64,000 nucleotides of DNA. Origin: Streptomyces varsoviensis. GTDB taxonomy: Bacteria; Actinomycetota; Actinomycetes; Streptomycetales; Streptomycetaceae. Below are positions 1 to 22,911 of this stretch, piece by piece. The notes below the pieces were generated by a model. The model ran no database searches, was not told where the DNA came from, and was given only the letters and a program-made list of their open reading frames with translations. Position numbers and translations under genes: made by a program. Position 1 is the stretch's first letter. Every line of letters begins with the position of its first letter. Location: positions 124,001 through 188,000 of the forward strand of contig NZ_JOBF01000033.1 in the NCBI RefSeq assembly GCF_000718635.1. The letters are read 5' to 3'.

Positions 1-394
1 ACACCTCGCCGCCGAGTTCGTACCGGACCCCGCCGCGGACTCCGCCGCCGACCCCGGCCCGGCGCCCGGCCTGCCCGAACTGGACCGGCTGGAGCGCGTA
101 CTCGACGGCGGCGACCTGGACCGCGCCGCCCGCGCCACGCTCACCGAACGGCTGCGGCAACTGCTGAGCGGACTCGACCCGGACGGCGGCACGTACGGGA
201 ACGGGAGGGACGGGGGAAACGGTGGGAACGGCAGCGGTCCAGGCGGGAACGGCAACGGCAGCAACGGCAATGGCAATGGCAATGGCGAGAACGGAAACGG
301 CGACGGGAAGGGCACGACGATCGAGGACCGGATGGACGGCGCGACGGACGACGAGCTCTTCGACCTCATCGACAACGAACTCGGCACGTCATGA
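1..394 (+). CDS. C-terminal end of an upstream modular type I PKS (5' truncated)
   Basis: The frame that ends at the TGA at 392-394 is open to the left edge. It begins inside the last helix of an acyl carrier protein (HLAAEF, the same place as ARHLLAEL in the ACPs downstream). A helical, acidic C-terminal docking region follows (LPELDRLERVL..., TDDELFDLIDNELGTS), the type that pairs with the N-terminal coiled coil of the next PKS. Between the two lies an unusual Gly/Asn-rich linker. The next PKS starts 57 bp downstream on the same strand, so this is the preceding subunit of the same assembly line. The number and type of its modules cannot be known from this window. Confidence 0.85.
   Translation, partial: HLAAEFVPDPAADSAADPGPAPGLPELDRLERVLDGGDLDRAARATLTERLRQLLSGLDPDGGTYGNGRDGGNGGNGSGPGGNGNGSNGNGNGNGENGNGDGKGTTIEDRMDGATDDELFDLIDNELGTS
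196..306 (+). repeat. Gly/Asn-rich coding microsatellite in PKS docking linker
   Basis: Imperfect repetition of GGCAAC/GGCAAT hexamers (Asn-Gly) within the C-terminal linker of the upstream PKS. It encodes a flexible NG-rich spacer between the ACP and the docking helices. The unit count is likely to vary between strains. Confidence 0.7.
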
Positions 395-451
395 CGCGGA
401 CCAGGCACCAGACCCCACCCCGGCCGAGCAAGCGGAGCAAGGTGACCGACG

Positions 452-12256
<11,805 letters not shown>

Positions 12257-12282
12257 ACCCCGCCCGCACCCGCCGGACGCGC

Positions 12283-12303
12283 GTCCTGACGCCCCCTCAG
12301 GAC
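12283..12303 (+). other. hairpin in the PKS1-PKS2 intergenic spacer
   Basis: Arms GTCCTGA (12283-12289) and TCAGGAC (12297-12303) with a 7-nt loop, 27 nt after the PKS1 stop and 102 nt before the PKS2 start. There is no T-tract. It may stabilise the mRNA or be chance. The rest of the 148-bp spacer shows only repeated CTGACG-like words. Confidence 0.35.
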
Positions 12304-12404
12304 CTGACGGCCCCGCACCTCCTGACGACTTCGCAGATTCCACAGTCTCCGCCGATGCGACGGGCTCCGGGAGACGACACCCACGACGAAAGCGGCGGTT
12401 CCCG

Positions 12405-15400
12405 GTGAGCGACCAGAAGCTGCGCGACTACCTCAACCGTGTGACGATCGACCTCCAGAACACCCGGCGACGCCTCGCGGACGCCGAGACCAGAGCCCAC
12501 GAGCCGATCGCGGTCGTCTCGATGGCCTGCCGCTTCCCCGGCGGCGTCCGCACCCCCGACGACCTGTGGGAACTACTGGCCGCCGGGCGCGACACCGTGA
12601 CCGGGCTGCCAGCCGACCGGGGCTGGCCCACCGCCGACCTCGCGGCGGGCGGCGTGCCCGCGCAGGGCGCGTTCCTGGACGGCGCCGCCGACTTCGACGC
12701 GGAGTTCTTCGGGATCTCGCCCCGCGAGGCCGTCGCGATGGACCCGCAGCAGCGGCTGCTGCTCACGACCGCCTGGGAGGCCGTCGAACAGGCCGGCATC
12801 GACCCGCTGTCGCTGCGCGGCAGCCGCACCGGGGTGTTCGCCGCCGCCATCGACCAGGGATACGCGACGCTGGGCGCCGACGCCCCCGAAGCCGTGCAGG
12901 GCTTCCTGATGACCGGCAACTCGATGAGCGTCATGTCCGGCCGCGTCTCCTACGCGCTGGGCCTGGAGGGCCCGGCCGTCACGGTCGACACCGCGTGCTC
13001 GGCGTCCCTGGTCGCCCTGCACCTCGCCGCCCGCGCCCTGCGCGCCGGCGAATGCTCCCTCGCGCTGGCCGGCGGCGTCAGCGTGATGTCGCTGCCCGCC
13101 GTGTTCGTGGAGTTCAACCGGCAGGGCGCCATGGCCCCCGACGGCCGGTGCAAGCCCTTCGCGGCCGCCGCCGACGGCACCGGCTGGGGCGAAGGCGCCG
13201 GGATGCTCGTCCTGGAACGGCTGACGGACGCCCGTACCAACGGCCACCCCGTACTCGCCGTTCTTCGTGGCTCCGCCATGAACCAGGACGGCGCGAGCAA
13301 CGGCCTCACCGCCCCCAACGGCCCCTCCCAGCAGCGCGTCATCCGGGCCGCGCTCGCCGACGCCCGCCTGACCGCCGCCGACGTCGACGCCGTCGAGGCG
13401 CACGGCACCGGCACCACCCTCGGCGACCCCATCGAAGTCGACGCGCTGCTGGCGACGTACGGTCAGGAACGCCCCGCTGAGCGGCCGTTGTGGCTCGGGT
13501 CGCTCAAGTCCAACATCGGCCACACCCAGGCCGCCGCGGGCGTCGCGGGCGTCATCAAGACGGTCCTCGCGCTGCGCCACGGCGTCCTGCCGCGCACCCT
13601 GCACGTCGATATGCCCACGCCGCACGCCGACTGGGCCGCCGGCGCGGTGGAACTGCTCACCGACGCCCGGCCGTGGCCCGAGACCGGCCGCCCCCGCCGC
13701 GCCGGGGTCTCCTCCTTCGGCATGAGCGGCACCAACGCCCACCTCGTACTCGAAGAGGCCCCCGCCCCCGCCCCCGCGGCAGAGCCCGAGTCCGGCGCCG
13801 AGCCGCCCGCAGCGCCGCTGCCGACGACCCCCTGGGTGCTCTCCGGCCGTACCCCCGCCGCCCTCCGCGACCAGGCCGCCGCGCTCGGCAGCCGCCTCGA
13901 CGCCGACGACGACCCGGAACCCGCCGACATCGGCCTCTCCCTCGCCACCACCCGCGCCGCCTTCGAACACCGGGCGGTGCTGCTCGGCGACAGCCTCCCG
14001 GAACTGCGCGACGCCCTCGACGCGCTCGCCCGCCCCGACGCCGTCGCCGCCCCCGGCCTCGTACTCGGCGGCGGCCCCGCCGCCGAGGGCCGCACCGCCC
14101 TCGTCTTCCCCGGCCAGGGCTCCCAATGGCCGGGCATGGCCCGCGAACTCCTCGACTCCCACGAAGTCTTCCGCGACCGCCTCGACGCCTGCGCCGCCGC
14201 CCTCGCCCCGCACACCGGCTTCTCCGTCCTCGCGGTCCTGCGCGAGGAGCCCGGCGCGCCGTCCCTCGACCGCGTCGACGTGGTGCAGCCCGCGCTGTTC
14301 GCGGTCATGGTGTCCCTGGCCGCGCTCTGGGACTCGTGGGGCGTACGGCCCGACGCCGTCGTCGGCCACAGCCAGGGCGAGATCGCCGCCGCCGTCGTCG
14401 CGGGCGCCCTCACCCTCGACGACGGCGCGAAAGTCGTCGCCCTGCGCAGCCGCGCGCTCCGGGCCCTCGCCGGACACGGCGGCATGGCCTCCGTCGCCCT
14501 GCCCCAGGACCGGGCCCGCGCCGAGATCGCCCCCTGGGGCGAGCGGCTGTCCGTCGCGGCCGTCAACAGCCCCGCCTCCGTCGTCGTCTCCGGCGAGGCC
14601 GCCGCCCTCGCCGAACTCCTCGCCCACTGCGAGGAGCACGGCGTACGGGCCAGAGCCGTCCCCGTGGACTACGCCTCCCACTCGGCCCAGGTCGCCGCGA
14701 TCGAGGACCGGCTGCGGGAAGAGCTGGCCGCCGTACGGCCGCTGCCCGGCCGCGTCCCGCTGTTCTCCACCGTCACCGGCGACTGGCTGGACACCACCGC
14801 CATGGACGCCGGGTACTGGTACCGCAACCTGCGGCAGACCGTGCGCTTCGAGACCGCCGTCCGCGCCCTCGCCGAGCAGGGCTTCGACGTCTTCCTCGAA
14901 GCGTCCCCGCACCCCGTGCTGACCATGGCCGTCCAGGAGACCGTCGAAGACGCCGCCGCACCCGCGTCCGCCGCCGGCGGCGCGGTGGTCGCCGGGACCC
15001 TGCGGCGCGGCGAGGGCGGCCCGCGCCGGGCGCTCGCCTCCGCCGCCGAACTGTGGGTCGCCGGCGTCGCCGTGGACTGGGCCGCCGTCTACGCCCGTAC
15101 CGGCGCCCGCACCGTCCCCCTGCCCGGCTACCCCTTCCAGACCCGCCGCTACTGGCTGGAACCGGCGGACGACGCCGACCCGCGCCCGGCCGCCGACCCC
15201 GCCGACGGCGACTTCTGGCGGATGATCGAGGACGGCGACCTCGCCGACACCGCCGACCGCCTCGCCGTCGACCCCGAACCCCTCGACCGGGTCCTGCCCG
15301 GCCTGCGCGCCTGGCGGCAGCGGCGCGCCGACGCCGAAGCCATCGACTCCTGGCGCTACCGCGCCCAGTGGCAGCCCCTGGCCGAACCGCCCCGGCGCGC

Positions 15401-18400
15401 CCCCGACGGCGACTGGCTCGTGATCACCCCCGCGGGCCGCACGGCGGACGACCGCGTACGAGGCCCCCTCCAGGCCCTCGCCGCGCTCGGCGTCGACGTG
15501 CTGCCCGTAGAACTGACCGCCGACGACGTACGCCGCGACGCGCTCGCCGCCAAACTCACCGCGGCCCTCGCCGGCCGCACCCCGGCGGGCGTGCTGTCCC
15601 TGCTCGCCGCCGACGCACGGCCGCACCCCCGGCACCCCGCGCTGCCCGGCGGCACCGCCCTGACCGTCGCGCTCGTCCAGGCCCTCGGCGACCTGCGGAT
15701 CATCGCGCCCCTGTGGTGCGCCACTAACGGCGCGGTCTCCACCGGCCCCACCGACCCCGTCACCGATCCCGGCCAGGCCCTCGTCTGGGGCACCGGCATG
15801 GTCGCCGCCCTGGAGACCCCCGCCCGCTGGGGCGGCCTCATCGACCTCCCGGACCGCCTCGACGACCGCGCCCGGGCCCGGCTCGGTGCCGCGCTCGCCG
15901 GAGCCGCGGGCCCCGGCGAGGACCAGCTCGCGCTCCGCGCCACCGGACTCCTCGCCCGCCGCCTGGCCAGGGCCCCCAGGGCCGCCGGCCAGGGACGGCC
16001 CTGGCGGCCCCGCGGCACGGTCCTGCTCACCGGCGGCACCGGCGCCGTCGGCCCGCACCTCGCCCGCTGGCTCGCCCGGGGCGGCGCCGAACACGTCGTC
16101 CTGCCCGGACGGCGCGGCCCCGATGCCCCCGGGGCCACCGAACTCGCCGCGGAACTCGCCGAGTCCGGCACCCGCCTCTCCCTGCCGCGCTGCGACCTGA
16201 CGGACCGTGGCGCCGTCGAGGAGATGCTGGCCCGCCTCGACGCCCAGGGCGACCCGGTCACCGCCGTCGTCCACGCGGCGGCCTTCATCGCGCTCGCCCC
16301 CCTGGAGTCCACCCCGCTGTCCGCCTTCGAACGGATCGTCGCCGCCAAGGCCGCCGGCGCCGCCCACCTCGACGCGCTCCTCGACCGGGAACTGGACGCC
16401 TTCGTGCTGTTCTCCTCCATCGCCGGGGTCTGGGGCAGCGGCGACCACGGCGCGTACGCCGCGGGGAACGCCTACCTCGGCGCCCTCGCCCAGCACCGGC
16501 GCGCCCGCGGCCTGCGGGCCACCACCGTGGACTGGGGCGTCTGGCAGGCCGAGAACCCCTGGCAGGGCCGGACCGCCGGACCGGACGCCGACCTGTTCAA
16601 GATGGCCGAGCACGGCCTGCCGCGCATCGACCCCCGCCGCGCCCTCACCGCCCTGCAACAGGCACTCGACGACGACGAGACCGTACTGGCCGTCGCCGAC
16701 GTCGACTGGGAGCGGTTCGCCGCCGTCTTCACCACCGCCCGCCCCAGCCCGCTGCTCACCGGCGTCCCCGACGCGCGCCGCGTCCTGGCCCGGCAGACGG
16801 CCGACGGGCCCGCCGAGGCCCCCGCGGCGCAGGCGCTGCGCGACCGGCTCGCCGCCCTCGACGCGACGGGCCGCGACCGGACGCTCCTGGACCTCGTCCG
16901 CACCCACGCCGCCGCCGTACTCGGCCACCGCTCGGCCGACGACATCAGGCCCGGCAAGGCGTTCCAGGAACTGGGCTTCGCCTCGATCAGCGCCGTGGAA
17001 CTGCGCAACCGGCTGTCCGCCGCCACCGGCCTGCGGCTGCCCTCCTCCCTCATCTTCGACTACCCGTCGGCCGCCGCCCTGTCCCGGCACATCGGCACGG
17101 AACTCATGGGCGGCGACGCCCCGCCGACCGCCCCCGCCCCGAGCGCCGAACCGGCCGCCGCGGCCGAAGACGACCCCATCGCCATCGTCTCCATGGGCTG
17201 CCGGTTCCCCGGCGGCATCACCTCGCCCGAGGAACTGTGGCGCCTCCTCGCCGACGGCGGCGACGCCGTGACCGAGTTCCCCGCCGACCGGGGCTGGCCG
17301 CTCGACGAGCTGTACGACCCGGACCCCGACCGGCCCGGCACCTCCACCACCCGGCACGGCGGCTTCCTCCACGACGCCGCCGACTTCGACGCCGCCTTCT
17401 TCGGCATCTCCCCGCGCGAAGCGCTCGCCATGGACCCCCAGCAGCGGCTGCTCCTGGAAACCACCTGGGAAGTCCTCGAACGCGCCGGACTCGACCCGGC
17501 GACGCTCCGCGGCAGCCGCACCGGAGTCTTCACCGGCGTCAACTACGCCGACTACGCCAACGTCGTGGCCCAGTCCGCCGAGGGCGAAGGACACCTCCTC
17601 ACCGGCAGCGCCCCCAGCGTCGTCTCCGGCCGCGTCGCCTACACCCTGGGCCTCGAAGGGCCCGCCGTCACCGTCGACACCGCCTGCTCCTCCTCCCTCG
17701 TCGCCCTCCACCTCGCCGGGCAGGCCCTGCGCGCCGGGGACTGCGCCCTCGCGGTCGTCGGCGGCGTCGCCGTCATGGCCACCCCCGGCGCCATCGTCAC
17801 CTTCTCCCGCCAGCGAGGACTCGCCGCCGACGGCCGCTGCAAGGCGTTCTCGGACGCCGCCGACGGCATGGGCATGGGCGAGGGCGCGGGCGTCCTGCTG
17901 CTGGAACGCCTCTCCGACGCGCGCCGCAACGGCCACCCGGTGCTCGCGCTCGTACGGGGCAGCGCCGTCAACCAGGACGGCGCGAGCAACGGCCTCTCCG
18001 CCCCCAACGGCCCCTCCCAGCAGCGCGTCATCCGGGCCGCCCTCGCCAACGCCGGGCTCGCCCCCGGCGACATCGACGTCGTCGAGGCGCACGGCACCGG
18101 CACCACCCTCGGCGACCCCATCGAGGCCCAGGCGCTCCTCGCGACATACGGTCAGGACCGGCCCGCGGAACGCCCGTTGCTCGTCGGGTCGCTGAAGTCC
18201 AACATCGGCCACACCCAGGCCGCGTCCGGCGTCGCCGGAGTCATCAAGACCGTCCTCGCCATGCGGCACCGCACCGTACCGCCGACGCTGCACATCGACC
18301 GGCCCACCACCCACGTCGACTGGGATCGCGGCGCCCTGGCCCTCGCCACCGAGACCCGCCCCTGGCCCGACGGCGGCCGGCCGGCGCGCGCCGGAGTGTC

Positions 18401-21400
18401 GTCCTTCGGACTGAGCGGCACCAACGTCCACACCATCCTGGAACAGGCGCCCGAGGCGGACCCCGAGGCGGCCCCTGGGGCGGAGTCCGGACCGGAATTC
18501 GAACCGGCGGACCGCCCTGCGCTGGTGGCCGGCGCCGGTTCGGCGGTCGGCGGCGGGCCGGCTGACCGCTCCGACCCGGCTGACCGCTCCGGCCCGGCTG
18601 ACCGCTCCGGCCCGGCTGACCGCTCCGACCCGGTGGACCGCCCCGACCCGGACGGCGCCGTCACCCTCTGGCCGCTGTCGGCCCGTACCCCCGAAGCCCT
18701 GCGGGCCCAGGCCCGGCGGCTGACCCGGCACCTGGCCGACAGCCCCGCCGCGCACCCCGCCGACATCGGCCGCACCCTCCACGGCCGCACCTCCTTCGAG
18801 CACCGCGCGGCGCTCGTCGGCGACCGCCGGGAACTCCTCGCCGGGCTGCGCGCACTGGCCGATGACTCGTCGGCGACGGCGTACGCTGCCCCGGACGCCG
18901 ACGACCGCGCCGTGTTCGTCTTCCCCGGCCAAGGCTCCCAATGGGTCGGCATGGGCGCCGAACTGATGGCGGCCCAGCCGGTGTTCGCGGACCTGATCGC
19001 CGCGTGCGAACAGGCGCTCGCGCCCCACGTGGACTGGTCGCTGAGCGCCGTGCTGCGCGCCGACGACGACGCGCCCGCCTTCGAGCGGGTCGACGTCGTC
19101 CAGCCGGTGCTCTTCTCGGTGATGGTGTCGCTGTCCGGCCTGTGGCGCGCGTACGGCGTCGAGCCGGGCGCCGTCGTCGGCCACTCCCAGGGCGAGATCG
19201 CGGCGGCCTGCGTCGCCGGGGCGCTGTCCCTGGAGGACGCGGCCCGCGTCGTGGCGCTGCGCAGCAAGGCCCTGCGCGCCCTCTCCGACGCCGGCGGCAT
19301 GGCCTCCGTCGCGCTCCCCGCCGACCAGGTACGCGAATGGCTCGCCCGCTGGGGCGGCCGGCTGTCCGTGGCGGCCGTGAACGGGCCCCGCTCCACCGTG
19401 GTCTCCGGCGACGTCGAGGCCCTGGACGAACTCATGGACCAGGCCGCGCGGCGGGAGGTGCGCGCCCGCTACGTACCGGTCGACTACGCCTCCCACTCCG
19501 CGCACGTCGAACGCCTCGAAGACGAACTCCTCGCCCAGCTCGGCGGCCTGACGCCGCGCCAGGCCGAGGTGCCGTTCTACTCGACGGTGGCCGGCGAGCC
19601 GCTGGACGGCACCGGACTGGACGCCGGGTACTGGTACCGCAACCTGCGCCGCACCGTCGAGTTCGAGAAGACCACCCGCGCCCTCCTGGACGACGGCTTC
19701 CGCCTCTTCGTGGAGCCCAGCGCCCACCCGGTCCTCGCCGCCGCCGTCCAGGAGACCGCCGACGGCGCCGGACGCGACGCCCGCGCCATCGGCACCCTGC
19801 GCCGCGACGACGGCGGCCCCGCCCGTATGCTGCGCGCCCTCGGCGAGGCATGGGAGGCCGGGCTGCCCGTCGACCTCTCCGCCGCCTACCCCGGAGCACG
19901 CCGCGTCGACCTGCCCACCTACCCCTTCCAGCGGGAACGCTACTGGCCGCGGCCGGAGGCCACGGCCCGCGGCGACATCGGCGCCGCGGGCCTCGACAGC
20001 GCCGGCCACCCCCTGCTCGCCGCCGCCATCGAGGTCGCGGACACCGGGGAACTGGTGCTCAGCGGCCGGCTGTCGCGGCGCACCCACCCCTGGCTCGCCG
20101 ACCACCGCGTCTCCGACACCGTCCTGCTGCCCGGCGCGGCCTTCGTGGAACTGGCCGTACGCGCCGCCGACGAGGCCGGCTGCGCCACCGTCGAGGAACT
20201 CACCCTCCAGGCACCGCTGTTCCTGCCGCCCGACGCCGTCCTCCGGCTGCAACTGCGCGTGGGCGCCGCCGACGCCGACGGCCGCCGCGCCATCGACCTG
20301 TTCTCCCGCCGCGAGGACGCCGCCGCCGGCGACTGGACCCCGCACGCCACGGGCGTCCTCGGCCCCGACACCGCGAGCGCCGCGCCGCCCGCCGCCACCG
20401 GCGCGGCCTGGCCGCCGCCAGGGGCCGAGCCGATCGCCGTGGACGACCTCTACACCCGGTTCGGTGCCTCCGGATACGGCTACGGACCCGCCTTCCAGGG
20501 CCTGCGGGCCGCCTGGCGGCGAGGGGGCGAGATCTTCACCGAAGTGCGGCTGCCCGACGATCAGCAGCCGCACGCCCCCGCGTACGGGCTCCACCCCGCC
20601 CTCCTCGACGCGGCCCTGCAAGGGCTCTGGCTCGGCTCGCCGAACGGCTCCGACCCGGGCGGAGCGGGCTCACCGGGCGGCAGCGCCGCCGGCCTGCCGT
20701 TCTCCTGGGGCGGCGTCCGGCTGCACGCCGCCGGCGCCACCACGCTGCGCGTCCGGCTCCGCTACGGGCCCGACGGCACCGTCTCCATCGACGCCGCCGA
20801 CCCGGACGGCCGCCCCGTCGCGACCGTCGAGGAACTGGCCGTACGCCCCGTCGACCTCGACGCGCTGCGCGCCGCCGGAACGGGCACCGTCGCCTCCGAC
20901 TCCCTCTTCCGGACCGAGTGGACGCCGCTGCCCGCCACCGGGGCGGCCGAACGCCTCGGTCACTGGGCGGCCATCGGCGGGGCCAACGACGGCGGCGATC
21001 TGTTCCCCGACAGCCACCCCGACCTCGCGTCGCTCGCCGCGGCCGTGGACAAGGGCATGCCGCCGCCGTCCGTGGTCGTCGTCCCCTGCATGGAACAGGG
21101 AGCCGACGCGCCGTCAGTACGCGCCGCGCTGCACCGCGTTCTGGCCCTGACGCGGGAATGGCTGGCGGACCCCCGCTGGGAAGACGCGCGTCTGGCCGTG
21201 CTCACCAGCGGGGCCGTCGCCACGGGCCGCGGCGACCGGCTCACCGACCTCGCGGCCGCGGCCGTGCGCGGACTCCTGCGCTCGGCCCAGTCCGAACACC
21301 CCGGCCGCTTCCTGCTCCTCGACGCCGACGACCCGGCGGCCGTCGCCGACCGTCTCCCCGCCGCGCTCGCGAGCGACGAGCCCCAACTGGCACTGCGGGG

Positions 21401-22841
21401 AGGTGAATTGCTGGTAGCGCGGCTCGTGCGGGAGGGTGCGAGTAGCGCCACCGCTCACTGGGACGCGGACAGGACCGTGCTGATCACCGGCGCCGGGGGA
21501 GTGCTCGGCGCCCTGGTGGCCCGTCACCTCGTCGCCCGACACGGCGTCAGGCACCTGCTGCTGGTGAGCCGGCGCGGACCAGACGCGCCCGGCGCGCCCG
21601 ACCTGGCGGCCGAACTCCGGGCCGCGGGAGCCCACGTGACCCTCGCCGCGTGCGACGTCGCGGACCGCGGCGCCGTCGCCGCCCTGCTCAAGGGCGTACC
21701 GGAAGAACACCCCCTCTCCGCCGTCGTGCACGCCGCGGGCGTCCTCGACGACGGACTCGTCGAGTCGCTGACGCCCGAGCGCGTGGACCACGTGCTGCGC
21801 CCCAAGGTCGACGCGGCGCTCCACCTGCACGAGCTGACGGACGGAATGGACCTCAAGGCGTTCGTCCTGTTCTCCTCCGCGTCCGCCACCGTGGGCAACG
21901 CCGGACAGGGCAACTACGCGGCGGCCAACGCCTTCCTCGACGCCCTCGCCCAGCGGCGCCGGGCCCAGGGGCTCCCCGCGCAGTCCCTGGCCTGGGGGCT
22001 GTGGGCCGAACGCTCCGCCCTGACCGGCACCCTCGCCGAGGGCGACCTGCGGCGGATGGCCCGCGGCGGCACCGCCGCCCTCTCCACCGACGAGGGGCTG
22101 GCCCTCCTCGACGCGGCGCTCGCCTCCGACGAGCCCTTCCTCGTCCCCGTCAAGCTCGACCTCGCCCGGCTGCGCGCCGCGGCCCGTACGGCCCCCGTCC
22201 CGCCGCTGCTGTCCGCCCTGGTTCCCAGCGGCGTCCGCAGGCGGGCGGCCGGCACGGACGACGCCGACGCCGGATCGCTGCGCCGGCGGCTGGCCGGGCT
22301 CGGCGCCGAGGAGCGCGGGGCGGCGGTCCTCGACCTCGTACGGGCCCGCGTCGCGGACGTCCTCGGCCACCGCGGCGCCGAGGCCGTCGACCCCGACCGC
22401 GCCTTCAAGGACCTCGGCTTCGACTCGCTGACCTCCGTCGACCTGCGCAACCGGCTGAACGCGGCCACCGGCCTCCGGCTCCCCGCCACCCTGGTCTTCG
22501 ACCGGCCGAGCCCGGCCGAGGTCGCCGCGTACGTCACCGAACGGCTGCTGCCGGACGACGCCGCCCAGGCCGGCGACGAGGACGGCCGCACCGGCGGCCG
22601 TACCGACGCCGAGATCAGCGCGCGGCTCGCCGCGATCCCGCCGTCGGCGCTGCGCCGCGCCGGGCTCCTCGACGCGCTGCTGAACCTCGCCGACGGCCTC
22701 GACGGCACCGGCCCGGCGGCCGGCACCGCCCACGAACAACCCCCGGCGAACGGCACCGGGCACACCGACGACACCGCGGACCTCGCGGACATGGCCGTCG
22801 ACGATCTCGTACGGATGGCGCTGGGCGGCGACCGTGACTGA
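12405..22841 (+). CDS. modular type I PKS, two modules: KS-AT-KR-ACP / KS-AT-DH-KR-ACP
   Basis: 3478 aa, GTG start behind GGCGGTTCCCG. An N-terminal coil (1-32) resembles that of PKS1. Module C: KS (33-, DTACSAS, Cys198), AT (about 568-860, RVDVVQ/GHSQG/YASH = methylmalonyl), KR (about 1204-, GGTGAVG, no LDD and AAFIALAPL instead = A type, catalytic GAYAAGN) and ACP. This ACP has LGFASI rather than LGFDSL (Ala1526-Ser1527). Module D: KS (1590-, DTACSSS), AT (2172-, GHSQG, YASH = methylmalonyl), DH (about 2530-, [11 protein letters not shown], His2567, where Asp replaces the Gly of HxxxGxxxxP), KR (about 3023-, GAGGVLG, LDD = B type) and ACP (LGFDSL, Ser3344), then a docking tail. Predicted extension: a methyl-branched secondary alcohol, then a methyl-branched alkene, as at C7-C4 of bafilomycin. 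The stop overlaps the GTG of an upstream-extended frame of PKS3. Confidence 0.93.
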   Translation: MSDQKLRDYLNRVTIDLQNTRRRLADAETRAHEPIAVVSMACRFPGGVRTPDDLWELLAAGRDTVTGLPADRGWPTADLAAGGVPAQGAFLDGAADFDAEFFGISPREAVAMDPQQRLLLTTAWEAVEQAGIDPLSLRGSRTGVFAAAIDQGYATLGADAPEAVQGFLMTGNSMSVMSGRVSYALGLEGPAVTVDTACSASLVALHLAARALRAGECSLALAGGVSVMSLPAVFVEFNRQGAMAPDGRCKPFAAAADGTGWGEGAGMLVLERLTDARTNGHPVLAVLRGSAMNQDGASNGLTAPNGPSQQRVIRAALADARLTAADVDAVEAHGTGTTLGDPIEVDALLATYGQERPAERPLWLGSLKSNIGHTQAAAGVAGVIKTVLALRHGVLPRTLHVDMPTPHADWAAGAVELLTDARPWPETGRPRRAGVSSFGMSGTNAHLVLEEAPAPAPAAEPESGAEPPAAPLPTTPWVLSGRTPAALRDQAAALGSRLDADDDPEPADIGLSLATTRAAFEHRAVLLGDSLPELRDALDALARPDAVAAPGLVLGGGPAAEGRTALVFPGQGSQWPGMARELLDSHEVFRDRLDACAAALAPHTGFSVLAVLREEPGAPSLDRVDVVQPALFAVMVSLAALWDSWGVRPDAVVGHSQGEIAAAVVAGALTLDDGAKVVALRSRALRALAGHGGMASVALPQDRARAEIAPWGERLSVAAVNSPASVVVSGEAAALAELLAHCEEHGVRARAVPVDYASHSAQVAAIEDRLREELAAVRPLPGRVPLFSTVTGDWLDTTAMDAGYWYRNLRQTVRFETAVRALAEQGFDVFLEASPHPVLTMAVQETVEDAAAPASAAGGAVVAGTLRRGEGGPRRALASAAELWVAGVAVDWAAVYARTGARTVPLPGYPFQTRRYWLEPADDADPRPAADPADGDFWRMIEDGDLADTADRLAVDPEPLDRVLPGLRAWRQRRADAEAIDSWRYRAQWQPLAEPPRRAPDGDWLVITPAGRTADDRVRGPLQALAALGVDVLPVELTADDVRRDALAAKLTAALAGRTPAGVLSLLAADARPHPRHPALPGGTALTVALVQALGDLRIIAPLWCATNGAVSTGPTDPVTDPGQALVWGTGMVAALETPARWGGLIDLPDRLDDRARARLGAALAGAAGPGEDQLALRATGLLARRLARAPRAAGQGRPWRPRGTVLLTGGTGAVGPHLARWLARGGAEHVVLPGRRGPDAPGATELAAELAESGTRLSLPRCDLTDRGAVEEMLARLDAQGDPVTAVVHAAAFIALAPLESTPLSAFERIVAAKAAGAAHLDALLDRELDAFVLFSSIAGVWGSGDHGAYAAGNAYLGALAQHRRARGLRATTVDWGVWQAENPWQGRTAGPDADLFKMAEHGLPRIDPRRALTALQQALDDDETVLAVADVDWERFAAVFTTARPSPLLTGVPDARRVLARQTADGPAEAPAAQALRDRLAALDATGRDRTLLDLVRTHAAAVLGHRSADDIRPGKAFQELGFASISAVELRNRLSAATGLRLPSSLIFDYPSAAALSRHIGTELMGGDAPPTAPAPSAEPAAAAEDDPIAIVSMGCRFPGGITSPEELWRLLADGGDAVTEFPADRGWPLDELYDPDPDRPGTSTTRHGGFLHDAADFDAAFFGISPREALAMDPQQRLLLETTWEVLERAGLDPATLRGSRTGVFTGVNYADYANVVAQSAEGEGHLLTGSAPSVVSGRVAYTLGLEGPAVTVDTACSSSLVALHLAGQALRAGDCALAVVGGVAVMATPGAIVTFSRQRGLAADGRCKAFSDAADGMGMGEGAGVLLLERLSDARRNGHPVLALVRGSAVNQDGASNGLSAPNGPSQQRVIRAALANAGLAPGDIDVVEAHGTGTTLGDPIEAQALLATYGQDRPAERPLLVGSLKSNIGHTQAASGVAGVIKTVLAMRHRTVPPTLHIDRPTTHVDWDRGALALATETRPWPDGGRPARAGVSSFGLSGTNVHTILEQAPEADPEAAPGAESGPEFEPADRPALVAGAGSAVGGGPADRSDPADRSGPADRSGPADRSDPVDRPDPDGAVTLWPLSARTPEALRAQARRLTRHLADSPAAHPADIGRTLHGRTSFEHRAALVGDRRELLAGLRALADDSSATAYAAPDADDRAVFVFPGQGSQWVGMGAELMAAQPVFADLIAACEQALAPHVDWSLSAVLRADDDAPAFERVDVVQPVLFSVMVSLSGLWRAYGVEPGAVVGHSQGEIAAACVAGALSLEDAARVVALRSKALRALSDAGGMASVALPADQVREWLARWGGRLSVAAVNGPRSTVVSGDVEALDELMDQAARREVRARYVPVDYASHSAHVERLEDELLAQLGGLTPRQAEVPFYSTVAGEPLDGTGLDAGYWYRNLRRTVEFEKTTRALLDDGFRLFVEPSAHPVLAAAVQETADGAGRDARAIGTLRRDDGGPARMLRALGEAWEAGLPVDLSAAYPGARRVDLPTYPFQRERYWPRPEATARGDIGAAGLDSAGHPLLAAAIEVADTGELVLSGRLSRRTHPWLADHRVSDTVLLPGAAFVELAVRAADEAGCATVEELTLQAPLFLPPDAVLRLQLRVGAADADGRRAIDLFSRREDAAAGDWTPHATGVLGPDTASAAPPAATGAAWPPPGAEPIAVDDLYTRFGASGYGYGPAFQGLRAAWRRGGEIFTEVRLPDDQQPHAPAYGLHPALLDAALQGLWLGSPNGSDPGGAGSPGGSAAGLPFSWGGVRLHAAGATTLRVRLRYGPDGTVSIDAADPDGRPVATVEELAVRPVDLDALRAAGTGTVASDSLFRTEWTPLPATGAAERLGHWAAIGGANDGGDLFPDSHPDLASLAAAVDKGMPPPSVVVVPCMEQGADAPSVRAALHRVLALTREWLADPRWEDARLAVLTSGAVATGRGDRLTDLAAAAVRGLLRSAQSEHPGRFLLLDADDPAAVADRLPAALASDEPQLALRGGELLVARLVREGASSATAHWDADRTVLITGAGGVLGALVARHLVARHGVRHLLLVSRRGPDAPGAPDLAAELRAAGAHVTLAACDVADRGAVAALLKGVPEEHPLSAVVHAAGVLDDGLVESLTPERVDHVLRPKVDAALHLHELTDGMDLKAFVLFSSASATVGNAGQGNYAAANAFLDALAQRRRAQGLPAQSLAWGLWAERSALTGTLAEGDLRRMARGGTAALSTDEGLALLDAALASDEPFLVPVKLDLARLRAAARTAPVPPLLSALVPSGVRRRAAGTDDADAGSLRRRLAGLGAEERGAAVLDLVRARVADVLGHRGAEAVDPDRAFKDLGFDSLTSVDLRNRLNAATGLRLPATLVFDRPSPAEVAAYVTERLLPDDAAQAGDEDGRTGGRTDAEISARLAAIPPSALRRAGLLDALLNLADGLDGTGPAAGTAHEQPPANGTGHTDDTADLADMAVDDLVRMALGGDRD
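18561..18650 (+). repeat. five tandem 18-nt units in the KS-AT linker of module D
   Basis: Units at 18561, 18579, 18597, 18615 and 18633, of the form GCTGACCGCTCCGRCCCG, encode [12 protein letters not shown] repeats. They lie between KS and AT, where length is tolerated. This is likely slippage-prone. Confidence 0.85.
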
Positions 22842-22911
22842 ACCGCGGGGGCGAGACGGCCTGGCCGGACAAGGCAGCCGAGAAGGGCAAGCGGCGCGGG
22901 AAGGGAAGACG

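Noticed and set aside
12573-20621. Very long antisense open frame (2682 codons) opposite the second PKS
   Set aside because: It lies entirely over well-supported PKS domains, has low-complexity Gly/Arg/Ala composition and no domain. Such antisense frames arise from high GC.
22834-22911. Upstream GTG extension of the terminal PKS
   Set aside because: The ATG at 22912 has a strong ribosome site and gives the standard docking N-terminus; the 26 extra residues are low-complexity.
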